Shown here: one piece after another, positions 20,937 to 30,800 of the stretch
Layout of the letters: each line of letters begins with the position of its first letter
Numbering within the stretch: position 1 is the stretch's first letter
Source of the DNA: Vandiemenella viatica
Taxonomy: Eukaryota > Arthropoda > Insecta > Orthoptera > Morabidae
Assembly: GCA_031002005.1 (NCBI GenBank)
Contig: CM061919.1
Location: 18,733,687-18,797,686 of the forward strand
Direction of reading: 5' to 3'
Length of the DNA: 64,000 nt
Program-made: the position numbers and the translations under genes
Notes under the pieces: generated by a model
Database searches by the model: none
What the model saw: the letters and a program-made list of their open reading frames with translations, nothing else
Told to the model about the DNA's origin: nothing

Positions 20937-21344
20937 TTAACTATCTCCATCCTCTTGCAACGAATTGTAAGGTTTGAGCGCAATTACATTAAATGTGCCT
21001 CGGATGCTTTGGTCCACAGGATTTACAAGTACAAAAGAATTCTTCTTTCGACAAATCGAAATCATGTAAGGGCCTTCATAAAGGAATTTAAATTTTTTAA
21101 TTTCGTTAATGAGACCTGAAGATTTATAGTGAGTTTGCGACAGAACCAGGTCACCCGGCTTATAGTCAGATGCCTTCCCCTTTCTATCGTGTCTCGCCAT
21201 TCTTCTCTGCGCTTCACTCTTCATTTTAAGCCTTGCTGTAGTAATTAATTCTTGCCGATTTATTGGAGTAACTTGAGAGAATTCTACAAATTCAGTTACT
21301 ATTCGTGGAGCCTTTTCACCAAACATCACTTCACATGGTACCAC
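20937..21344 (-). pseudogene. Gypsy integrase C-terminal part
   Basis: This 135-codon frame holds KMKSEAQRRMARHDRKGKA and KPGDLVLSQTH. FLYEGPYMI, the GPY/F-like module at the end of Gypsy integrases, and a C-terminal PYNSLQEDG follow. In the intact protein it binds DNA and helps target integration. It joins the integrase core upstream but is separated from it by a stop near 21388. Confidence 0.85.
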
Positions 21345-21389
21345 TGAAGTGGAATTGTGAGGTAAATTGTTAAGTACACGTTCAAGTGA

Positions 21390-22163
21390 TTATATTTCCA
21401 GTGCCCATCTCTGATGGTTGTCCACACAATAACACCGCAGCCACCTCCCTATCTCCCTCATTACCCTCTCAGACATATTACTCTGAGGGTGGTATAAGGA
21501 TGTTTTCAGTACTTCTATTCCTTCTCGCTCAAGGCGTTCCACCCACCTGCGACTACAAAATGATGGAGCATTGTCCGAAACCACCTTCTGAGGCTTTCCC
21601 ACTTTACGTATGAAATCTTCCACAATTTTGCTAGCCATGACCTTGGCCGTCTCTCTCTTCAAAGGACACAGTCTAACTTACTTCAAGAAAACATCAATCA
21701 CTCACATTATCTGCGTAACTCCGCCTCTAGACCTCGGCAGTGGGTCACACACATCGACTGCTACTAAATCTAACAGTTTCTCTGGCAAAATGCATTCCAT
21801 ATCACCCCTCCTCAATACACTGTCCACTTTCGTTTTCTGACAAATATCACATGTAGACAACAACTTCGCTACTCTTCTTGACATATTATTAAAATAACAG
21901 TTTTCTTTGATAACCCTGTAACACTTACTACGTCCAAAATGCCCGCAGCTTAGATGGTGATAAGTGATTAGTGCGTCTATGCTTCCTTCTGGAATCCACG
22001 CTTTCCAGTTTTCGTTCATATCCGAATTGCGCCAAAAGACTACGTGTTTGTGGATACAGTAATATCTTCTCAACTTCCTTTGGTAACTTGGACATTGTAT
22101 CTGATCTTTAACTGCTTTTATAACTTCATCTTCCTCCTGTAGCTCCTTCATATTCTTTAGCAA
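21390..22163 (-). pseudogene. Gypsy integrase zinc-binding and catalytic core
   Basis: The first frame (21702-22163) has the HHCC zinc-binding domain. HHLSCGHFGRSKCYRVIKE supplies the two His and CDICQKTK the two Cys. LVAVDVCDPLPRSRGGV then carries the first catalytic Asp. The second frame (21390-21662) has VVSDNAPSF (second Asp) and NMSERVMREIGRWLR (catalytic Glu). All three D,D,E residues are visible, but stops between about 21663 and 21701 split the core. Integrase inserts the cDNA into the chromosome. Confidence 0.88.
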
Positions 22164-22248
22164 CTTTATTGTCTTATCTTCCTCGGCAACTCCGTGAATA
22201 TTGTATAAATGAGCTTCCTGAGCAGGTTCCTTCCATTAAACCAACTGG

Positions 22249-22628
22249 TCACCGGGAGTGGCAATCGGCTACTAAATTTTCCGATCCTGGTCGGTACCGA
22301 ATCTCGAATTCAAATTCTTGCATTACAAGCGCCAACCGGGTAAGCCTACCGTGTACGAGGCGACAATTCATTAAAAATGACAATGCCTTATGGTCGGTAT
22401 AGCTGATGGTTTTCCTTCCTAGAAATAAAGTTCGAAATTTTTCAAAACTCCATATAATAGCCAAGGTTTCCTTCTCCGTTATGTTATAGGCTAACTCATG
22501 TTTGTTCAGCATCCTACTAGCGAAAGCAATGGTCCTTTGTTCTACTCGCCCTTCCACGTTTACTTCTTGAAACACTTGAGCCCCAAGCCCATAGTGTGAG
22601 CTGTTCGTAGCCAAGCATATGCCAAGAT
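22249..22628 (-). pseudogene. Gypsy RNase H domain
   Basis: ATNSSHYGLGAQV, TIAFASRMLNKHELAYNITE, KETLAIIWSFEKFRTLF, SYTDHKALSFL and GSENLVADCHSR give the full order of a Ty3/Gypsy RNase H. The first catalytic Asp, normally in TDAS..G.GA, is Asn here (TNSS). A TAG stop at 22630-22632 sits between RT and RNase H. Glu and the other Asp residues remain. The domain degrades the RNA strand of the hybrid during reverse transcription. Confidence 0.87.
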
Positions 22629-22629
22629 T

Positions 22630-23763
22630 CTAATCAGGGTGAGCTAACACAATTTTACGCGAAAGTTCTTGTTTTATCTTCTTAAAATCCTCCTCACATT
22701 CATTTGTCCAATTCCAAGAGGTCCAAGCTTTACTCAAATCCGTAAGGTGTACACTATTAAGTGCTTGCCCGGGTATAAATTTCCGGTAGTACCCGCAAAG
22801 TTCGAGGAAACTCTTTAACTGTACTTTATTAGATGGTCTCGGGAATTTATTAATGGCTTCTAACTTCGAGTCTTCTACAGTTATCCCATCTGGTAAGATC
22901 ACATGTCCAAGAATATTTATACTCTTCCGCAAGAAAACACACTTCTTCCATTTCAAAGTCACGCCTCCTTTATGCACGTCACGTAAGGTTTCAAGATGTT
23001 CTTCTAGGGTTTGCGAGGCAATGATTATATCATCGACATAGGTGTGAATCTTATCTCGCGAAGTTCTTCCCAACACTTGGTCAAAAGTTCTTATAAAATT
23101 TATTATCGCATTATTAATTCCGAAGGGCAGGACTCGAAAATAGAAACACTTTCCTTCGAAACGAAAGTCTGTATACTTCCTAGATGCTTCGTCAATAAGC
23201 ACCTGGCAATAGGAAGCCGTGATATCCAGTGAACTAAGATATTTCACGCCATGGAACTTTTGCAATATTTCGTCGACAGGGAGTGGGTGGTCCCTTACTG
23301 TGATCAGAATTTTGTTAAGTGACCTGGCATTTAGTACTAGCCTCAGAGATTTATCTGCTTTAGTTACTGCCACTAAAGAGTTCACGTACTCGCTGTTTGA
23401 CTGTTCGATTACACCCCATTCTAGCATCCGGTCTATTTCTTCTTGTGCTTTTCTCCTCATTGCAAATGGTATAGGATACGATTTGGCAGCAAAAGGCACA
23501 TCTTCCTTAACGTTAAAATGGCATTGGTAGCCTTTAATTAATCCAGGCCGATCAGAAAAGACCTCTTGAAATTCCTTAAAACTCTTCTTTACTCCCTCCC
23601 AATCTACTTCTCCATACTCCAATTTTGGTCCTAATCTACACTCATCCATTTCTTGTAAAACGGGTAGGGTATCTTCCTTAAGTTCCTTTTGATCTACCGA
23701 CTCCTTCACCGTCCCTTTCGAAATAATTCTAATTTGGCAAGCTTCTTCTTCCTCTCCCTTCAA
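22630..23763 (-). pseudogene. Gypsy reverse transcriptase
   Basis: A 377-codon frame, the longest in the window. It holds FNVKEDVPFAAKSYPIPF, MLEWGVIEQSNSEYVNSLV, LRLVLNARSLNKI, LSSLDITASYCQVLID (motif A), FRVLPFGINNAIINFIR (motif B; usually GL.NA..F) and HTYVDDIIIAS (motif C, two catalytic Asp). Thumb FLELCGYYRKFIPGQ follows. The RT itself is open and its catalytic residues are kept; the stop at 22630 ends it before RNase H. The upstream protease region is broken. Confidence 0.93.
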
Positions 23764-23769
23764 ACGAAA

Positions 23770-24345
23770 CTTTTACTTCTCTTCCTTCCGTTATAAACTG
23801 TAAGCTATGGTCCTACCAATCCCGTTTTAACTGTTTCTCTTCAAACCAGTCCACTCCCAGGATTAAATCTGCTGTCAACTTGGGAATGACGAATGCTTGA
23901 ACTTCGACTACTTGCCCTCCGATTATTCCATCCACTCAAATTTGTCGTGTGAACTTATTAATTTTGCCACTATTCGCCACTGTAATCGTCATCCTGATAC
24001 CGAATGAACACAAGCAGCCGGTTCGTTGACAAGTGTCTGAAATAGGCTTTCTGAGAGACATGACACTTCAGCCCCAGAATCCGCCAAAGCTTCCACAATT
24101 TTCGTCCGAAATGTTATTACAACTGTAGGTATTGGTACCCCCTTCTGCTTAACATTCGTTCCTCTTCTAGAAGGTCGTCTCTGGGATCATTATGGTAAAC
24201 CAACACACTTTGTAACTTTTTCGATGGAAATGTATTCTGTCCATCTGGTTCGTTCACAAAAAAACTCTTCTCCTCTTTTCGTGTCTGCTCACAATCGGGT
24301 AATTTAACACTTGTTCGACCACCCTCATTAGTTTTCCACCGTATG
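23770..24345 (-). pseudogene. Gypsy aspartic protease region
   Basis: Minus-strand translation near 24040-24120 gives KIVEALADSGAEVSCLSESL. The DSG triplet is at 24073-24081 and the AEVSCLS context is typical of Gypsy proteases that cut the Gag-Pol polyprotein. Stops follow shortly after, near 23990 and 23930, so no complete protease can be read. Confidence 0.7.
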
Positions 24346-24380
24346 GATTTTCTGTCGATTTTATTCTTCTCAGCAACAAA

Positions 24381-25774
24381 CTAGGACGGTTTCGCTATAC
24401 AAGTGACTCCTTGATATCTCTCACCATCGAAAATGACTGATTCTGCTAAGTTATAGCGTTTGAGTGCATAATGTAACTCGCCCGCTTGTTCTTCCACGCT
24501 CGCTAGTGTTGCGGAGGTAGAAACTGTTGTGGCCCGGGTACCAACACTGCCCGGGTATATACTGCCACACGCCGGCTGACGGCAACCGCTCTCGCTCCGA
24601 TCACTGTTGTCCAAGCCATATGGCTGTCGTACTGCGTTAATTCTATCCATCTTTACTTCTCCGGTAGTTACAGTTAAAAATCCTTCTATCTCAATTTTTA
24701 TAACTTCATCCTCCAGTAATTTAGCCCTCTCCTTCGCAAGGGTATCAAAAAAACTCCATCTTCTACTTCAAAAATTTTCTCTTGTATATTATCATCCACA
24801 AACTCCTCTTGACATTATTGAACATCTGTTTCCGCAGCCATAACACCTTTAAAGTTTGTCTCACCTTCATTCTTTTAGACATTCCCTAATATAGTATCAA
24901 AAATAAAAACTTCTTCCTGAATTTTTCTCTTCCTTAATCCTTTGCTTCCTGTTTGTAAAATAACGTCTGCAATTGGCCTCTTAACCTGTTCTGCACCTGA
25001 TGAGGCCCCGACAGTGGCAGAAATTAGTTTAAACAGTTTTCGCCACTCACAGTTACTGTGGCTACCCTCTGTTCTCTGCTGTTCAGTGGGTTGTCATGGT
25101 ACCGTTGGTGTTGATTACTAGTTCCTGGCTCTCCCGCTTGGTTATTCGACCTAAAATTGCTTTTCTGCCTGGCTCCGTGTTGGTATGTGCCTTCCGGTCC
25201 TAGTCGGTTATTCCTTTCTTCTCCTCTCCAGTCACCTCCCGAAAATTCCTCCCAATCTATCTTCTCATCATTGAGTTTAACCGGAAAAGCTGAGGTCTTT
25301 AAAATTTCTTGGTACTTGACAAGCTCTTCCCTCACTATATTGGGGACTTGTTTTATTAGTTCTTGTTTCCCCATTAGCGGAGTTTGTGCTTTCACCTTCT
25401 CAACATCTTTATAAACCTTTTCCACGTCAGCTGCCAGCCCTTTGACATCACATTTCAGTTCCGCGTAGCTCCGTTGGACACTACCCTGAAACGTCTGCAT
25501 CTGATCTTCAAGGCACCCTACGCGGTGGCTCTAACTGCCGCTTTTTTTGTATTAACTGTAAATATTGCGCCTGTGAGGCACTGGTATCCTCGCGCAAACT
25601 ACTTGTCTCATGCTTAACTTGTTGGGCTAACTCGGAAATTTGAGAGGAAAACTCCTCTGCCTGGCAGACGCACCTAACACTATACTCTTCAAGTTTTCTT
25701 TCTAACTCTGCTATGTGCAATTTCTGCTCCTTGACTAAGCTAGCGTGACGAACCTCTGCTGCCTTTCCCATCAC
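24381..25774 (-). pseudogene. Gypsy gag-like region
   Basis: Three frames follow each other 5' to 3': 25774-25508 (coiled-coil-like, LVKEQKLHIAELERKLEEY and many Glu/Lys/Gln), 25500-25024 (VKGLAADVEKVYKDVEKV coiled coil, then Arg/Asn/Gln-rich NQHQRYHDN) and 24650-24381. Frame changes between 25500 and 25510 and stops before 24650 break it. No CCHC knuckle is visible. Position upstream of the protease makes this gag by location. Confidence 0.6.
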
Positions 25775-25779
25775 TTCGA

Positions 25780-26620
25780 GTCTACCATTAAGGGATTCAA
25801 ATTTATTGTTAAAGGTTTCAAATTTGGAATGAAATTTAGAATCAAATTACAACACTCTTGCATCACTACAATGAATCCCGCAAAGGTCACCAGCGGAACA
25901 GACTGTGGGATAGTCACCGGGGAGGCAGACGCAGAACATCCTCTCACACAGCAACGAAATCAACGGGTATCATGTTTTGTAATTTATGATAATTTTGTGG
26001 TGTTTGTCTAAGATTAATTTAAATCAACAATATACCGGATGGAAATAACTCAAAGTGTAAATTCTGTTTGATTCTGGTAGTATTGACTGGTATTTCATTT
26101 TTCTTTTAAGTTAATTTTTGTTCAAAAAATACAGATTTTGGTCTCGAGAAAAGCAATAAATAAACTAAGTAAACCCAGGCTGACTCTACACTGTAAAATA
26201 TAAATCAAGTGATTACTGCGATATCAGTATGCGCAGGACAATGGTGCGTACGGCCTGAAGGATTTAAGAGATCCCACTTTAAGGACAAATTTTTACAAAA
26301 CTGTGAAAGATTTAGACCCAGATAGGGAAGTAGGTAGTGATACGATTCCTGCAGAACAGCTCCCATATTTAGGATCAAAGGTTGTGACAAGTTGACCGAT
26401 CTGGCCAAATACGAACTGCGTTTCACTCTAAGGGTTCACTCTGTAAAATTTGAAAAAGTGCCCTTGAGCTTGAAGAAATTAGATTTATGAATAGGCACTG
26501 TAAACACTGACGGAGACGATCGCGCTATTGTATAATTGTTTCAAAGTTCGTGGACGCTTGACTTGAACTGGTTGAAATACAAACTAAAGGTTCACACTGC
26601 GAACATTGAAGAGTTTTCAT
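25780..26620. other. No gene recognised; expected 5' LTR not found
   Basis: The Gypsy 5' leader should lie here on the minus strand. I see no sequence matching the LTR at 19.5-20.4 kb, so the 5' LTR is deleted or the copy was truncated. Confidence 0.4.
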
Positions 26621-26639
26621 CTATTTGAGGACAGAGATT

Positions 26640-26930
26640 TTCCCGACGTATAAATGCAACATAGTCTTCTCGGGTCTGCAGCCAGATAGCGTCATAAATA
26701 GATGACAACGTTTCGACAAAGTCCTCTGTTGTCTTCAACGGATTATCGAGAATCTCGGAGTTCACTGTCAGACATCATCATCAACTCCAGACTTTTATGC
26801 CACTCTGTGTTTCTCCGAGACGACAAAGGGCGCTATGGGCAGCACCCATTTTTTATAGGTGATCACAGGAACGGGATTGTGATGTATTCCATGTGTCCAA
26901 CCATCCTTCCGTTTACATGGGTCCACCGGA
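26640..26930 (-). repeat. TATA-bearing repeat, copy 1 (related inverted copy at 29870-30090)
   Basis: On the minus strand a TATA-like GGCATAAAAG is followed 25-30 bases later by ATGTCTGACAGTGAAC, then GAAGACAACAGAGGAC and CTATCTGGCTGC. The same words in the same order occur on the plus strand near 29930-30050. Identity is about 70 percent over 125 bases. A TATA box with a conserved start region suggests a promoter-bearing LTR or terminal repeat. Confidence 0.6.
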
Positions 26931-27036
26931 TAAGGTAGACGGAAACTTTTGAAAGAAGAGACACGACACACAGAAAAAAGTGGCAAGGTTTTATCGCCGG
27001 GAAAAAAACCTCTGTAACAGTTAAGGTGTCTGGACA

Positions 27037-27369
27037 TCATAACTGGGAAAACCTATGTCCGAGATTGCTGGTAAGTTTTTGCGGCATTACGTATCTCTTT
27101 CCATTAGTGGTAGTCCTAAGTTCTTTGTCTCTGTCGGGATTGTCGATATTCTGTAAAGTGTTGTCATAAACTGATTGAGCTCCTAGAGCTGTTATCAGTG
27201 GGTTGGTGGACTTCTGGTAAGCGGCGTAAAACTGGGCTATTATCTTCTCGAACCTTTGAGGAAGCCGGGGTTGGCCACGTCTACCTTCGTCTCTCGTGGC
27301 AGGTGGTATGCATGTCTGGTAGCCTTGTTCTTGATTACCTACATCAGTTATAGATGCGAAGTTGCAGTG
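27037..27369 (-). CDS. Unassigned ORF fragment, 110 codons stop to stop
   Basis: No Met start is seen near the upstream stop at 27370-27372; the frame runs open to a TGA at 27037-27039. The product contains GYQTCIPPATRDEGRRGQP, FEKIIAQFYAAYQKSTNPLI and QNIDNPDRDKELRTTTNGKR, and has a balanced, protein-like composition rich in Gln, Asn, Asp and Arg. I do not recognise the family. It ends about 100 bases upstream of the TATA-bearing repeat on the same strand, so it could be the last coding part of a retroelement, or an exon. Confidence 0.4.
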   Translation of the reverse strand, partial: HCNFASITDVGNQEQGYQTCIPPATRDEGRRGQPRLPQRFEKIIAQFYAAYQKSTNPLITALGAQSVYDNTLQNIDNPDRDKELRTTTNGKRYVMPQKLTSNLGHRFSQL

Positions 27370-27372
27370 TTA

Positions 27373-27779
27373 CCCCAGACGACTGCAGTATACTGTAGCT
27401 ATATAGAGTCAAATGCCTAGATCCGCTCTTAATGCTGACTAAGGGTTGAGGAAAGGGTATAAGGTTCAGAGTCTTCCTGTGGCCTTTCATCGTGCGCTGA
27501 TGACATGGGGTTTACACGTCATCCTCCTGTCTATTTTGACTCATAGGTACGTGGCTGTTCGGGTCCAATTATGCCTTCAACAAAGAGGGTCAGTGGCTTA
27601 CTTGGCATAGAAATTACCGCAAACACGATAGTTAAGTTGTGTGGGTGGATGCAATTATATAAAGTCACGCCAGCAACCGGCAAATGGCAACCACAGACAA
27701 AGCGGGCCTTGCTCATAGTGAGCCATCCCCCTTCTATGATCATCTCTTGTGGGCCTCACTCATATTGAGCCATCCTGAC
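27373..27779. other. No gene recognised
   Basis: Mixed composition; two 65-70-codon frames overlap in antisense near 27531-27768 and look like chance. Confidence 0.4.
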
Positions 27780-28990
27780 ATGGCAATCGCTGCGGCTAGT
27801 GATGCCGACTTCTCGGAAGTTGAACAGACAACTGAGAACAACGACATTTAGTTGGAGGCACGGCGTGAACAAGACGGGTTTGCGTGCATCGTCGAGTTCA
27901 GACGTTCGAAGTGTTTCCTAATCATCTTCCGGGAGATTGATCGGAAACACAACTTCACGTCTTGGACGCTTTGGGACATTCATGATGGGCTGAAGTATGG
28001 CTGATCCATACCATCTGAGTACTACCACTGTTCCAGGGCTCTGAGATTCGATTCTGAGCAAGATGACGTGAAGCTCATCTACGACGATGCGGCAGAAAAC
28101 TGACTCACGCACCCAGAAGCCTCCCCACTGGTCTTTGATGATGGCTTCTGCGCGAAGAAATTCTTCCGAAGGCTAAACGGCCAGCAGTATACAAGGACTG
28201 ACAGGTCGCGGAGAAGAAAAGCTCCGCCTCTTCAGCGAAAAAACTGCCGACTACTTGAAGTCAGGAACCAACTGGTACCCATATTCAAGATTCCAGAACC
28301 GCCCGCCAGCCCTTCCCGAGGTGACACATCGAGCAACCTCGCAGCAGCGGAGTCGCCTACGACTTCCATGGTGGAGGGGGAGCCCACACCCGCAATGAAG
28401 GAGGGACCAGTCCTTCCCATGCTGGTGCCCTACGCAGGCAACTGGGCTGCCACAGAGCTGCCACTGTTCTGCTGGCCGGCTTAAGCAGGCATCGACATCT
28501 TAGCCTCCTGCTCTTCGGACCAGATGAGGGTCACCAGACTGCTAAACGACATGGGCACCAGCTGCAACGCAGAAAAGTCCAGTCCACCACGCCAGTCGCC
28601 GCAAGTCCTGTTGAGGCGCTGTAGAGGGAATGGGTTAAGAGGCCAGGAAGAAGCCCTCTCCCCCCGAGTTCCGGCAGTGCTTCAATTACCAAAATAATAG
28701 GGACCAGGCGAGCAACTGCTCCAACCAACGTAGGTGCATCAGATATGGTGCTGACCTCCAAACAGCCGACTGCACCACGGCCACAGACGAGGCAGTCTGC
28801 TGCATGTGTGTCGGTAAACACTCGTCTTGCTTCTCTGGCTGTGAAGCCAAGATGAAATTTTGGGCGAAGTGTCGCCCGAAGGTAGCAACCGCCTTCAAGC
28901 GAACCCGCCAAGACGCCAGCTCTAGACAGCCTACACACCACCAGAGACTGGCGATGAAACCCGGTGGTGACGCTACTCACGCAGCTCATC
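27780..28990 (+). pseudogene. Gag-like ORF1 fragment 1 (R1/Jockey-type zinc knuckles)
   Basis: Starting at ATG 27780, many stops and frameshifts break the frame. The end is diagnostic. CFNYQNNRDQASNC and CIRYGADLQTADC are decayed knuckles with Cys to Tyr and His to Gln changes, and CCMCVGKHSSCFSGC is an intact third knuckle. Upstream, LPLFCWPA matches LPMFCWPA in fragment 2. GC content is clearly higher than the flanks. No endonuclease or RT follows. It belongs to a non-LTR ORF1 family by this pattern. Confidence 0.6.
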
Positions 28991-29869
28991 ATCACCCTCA
29001 TGCCAACAACGTCTATCAACTACACAGCAATACCAATTCATGACCTAACAAAAAAGAAAATCCAGACAACAGTAGAAGGTATGTAGCCTGGTACTGTTGA
29101 TGGTATAGTAGCGGAAGCTAGCCAGATGACGCTGTTCTGTGGCGGCAAATGGACGTCGTGGCTGTGTACGTGGTCCGCTCCCTCATGTCGTGCAGCTCTG
29201 CTCATGCTAGCTTCGTTACCGCTGCAACCATGTATGGGTTTTCTAAATAAGATCAGAGCCATCAAAACCAAGCATTCCAACACAGATTAAAACAAATGGC
29301 AAAGCTACCGACATAGCGGTGCTACACAAATAAGCCGTTGAGGCACAGACACAAGAAAAAGGTTTTCAATTTGCTGCACTCCTCTCTCATGAGCGCCGTA
29401 ATGGCGCTACCGCAAAAAGTAACAGAGTTGTCAGCGCTGCACTTGCAAGCACGGTGGCAACCAACGCTATGCCGTAGTTTTGCTCACGCCATTCCGGTCG
29501 GACTCCTACAGTTTCAACCACACTTGGGCGGCGTGATGGCAGTGCGGAGCAACATGCGATTACTCACCATAGCAGCACCTTCGAGGCCGGGGCGAGCTGG
29601 GACTGGCCCGGCTGACAAATGACAGAGAGCGATTGACTGATTTGAGAATTGCAAGCGCTGGTTTCTACACAACACACAGAAAGCGTCCTGTATATCTCTT
29701 AAAGGATTTATCACTGAGACTTATTTCAGTAGCTTCTTTTATGACATACTCCTAAAAATAAAAGAGCCTAGTATGTAGCTTCATATTTGTGAAGTCTATT
29801 TTGTGGCTACTGTAATTAAAGATGTCTGCGGTCTCATAATATGTCATTGACAGACTTCGCAAACGTGAG
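28991..29869. other. No gene recognised
   Basis: GC-rich for this window, with several overlapping frames of 65-95 codons (for example 29338-29622 plus) but no recognisable motif. It could be the downstream part of the gag-like element. Confidence 0.35.
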
Positions 29870-30095
29870 GGTGCTATGAAGAGAGCCACGACGACCATTC
29901 TCCGCCTGCTGGTGCAAGATGCTATATAAGCCCATCCACCACTGATGTCTGACAGTGAACTTTTAGATTCTTGATAGCAAGATACCTGATGAAGACACAG
30001 AGGACGTTGTTGAGATATTTACATATTTTTACGGAACTATCTGGCTGCTTAGCCGGGAGGACTGTATTGACTTTCTATTAAATTTGAAAAGAGCG
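29870..30095 (+). repeat. TATA-bearing repeat, copy 2
   Basis: GCTATATAAGCCC is followed 20 bases later by ATGTCTGACAGTGAAC, AGATTCTTGATA, GAAGACACAGAGGAC and CTATCTGGCTGC. It is the inverted relative of 26640-26930. The frame over it reads IWLLSREDC here and IWLQTREDY in copy 1, which may be coincidence. Confidence 0.6.
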
Positions 30096-30394
30096 CGATC
30101 ATCCATCGCAACAAAAATTTCTTCGAAAGCATCTCGTTTTTTTTATTGAAGATGGCCAAACATTCCGTTTTTAATCTTTTGTCATCGTGTTCTTAGTAGC
30201 GAGAAATGATACTACAGACACTAGATTATGAGCGTTATTTAATAATTAAGCAACTCCGAAGAAATGAACTGCCAGGATACTTGTTTAGGTGGAACATCTG
30301 AAGTATGATGTCCACGTTAAATAATCAATAACACACAAACAAAGACCATTAACGGAATCTCTTAATATATACACTTTGGTGAAGTAGCAATATT

Positions 30395-30800
30395 AGCGAA
30401 AGTTTTGATTAAATTGAAATTTAACTAAGTCGGAATGACAATTCGCATTCGTCATTACAGCAAATGTCGTAAAATTTTTCCTAAAAAATATTCTATGTTG
30501 TTTTCTATAGCAATATTTTACTAAAAAGTAGTTTCACTTTTTTTCAGCGATAAAGTTTTTCCATATATTCTTAACTATAATATGCTACGTAAAGCAAACT
30601 TAATTAATGTATTGTGACAGTTCATTTCATCACAGTTGTTTAGCTATTGTAAGTTGTGCATACAACCTAGAATTTCTATAACATCTCTGATCGAGGTTAA
30701 ATTTTAAGCGACGGCCGATGCGTGACGTCACCATTCTCCAACCAATAGGTATCGAAGTGAGTCAGAGTTTTCAAAATTATACCGAACCTGACGGTGAGCG
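30395..30800 (+). repeat. Unnamed dispersed repeat, copy 1 (inverted copy at 62120-62510)
   Basis: Aligned landmarks with the reverse complement of 62120-62510 are ttgattaaattgaaattta, ggaatgacaattcgcattcgt, actataatatgctacg, aagcaaacttaattaatgt, cagttgtttagctatt, gaatttctat and ccaaccaataggtatcg. Identity is roughly 65-70 percent. It contains a palindromic TGACGTCA (near 30723) and an inverted CCAAT word, giving it a promoter-like look. No ORF. Confidence 0.65.

Noticed and set aside
28531..29019. 162-codon minus-strand frame
   Set aside because: It is antisense to the plus-strand gag-like fragment with zinc knuckles, which explains the open frame; its translation has no recognised motif.
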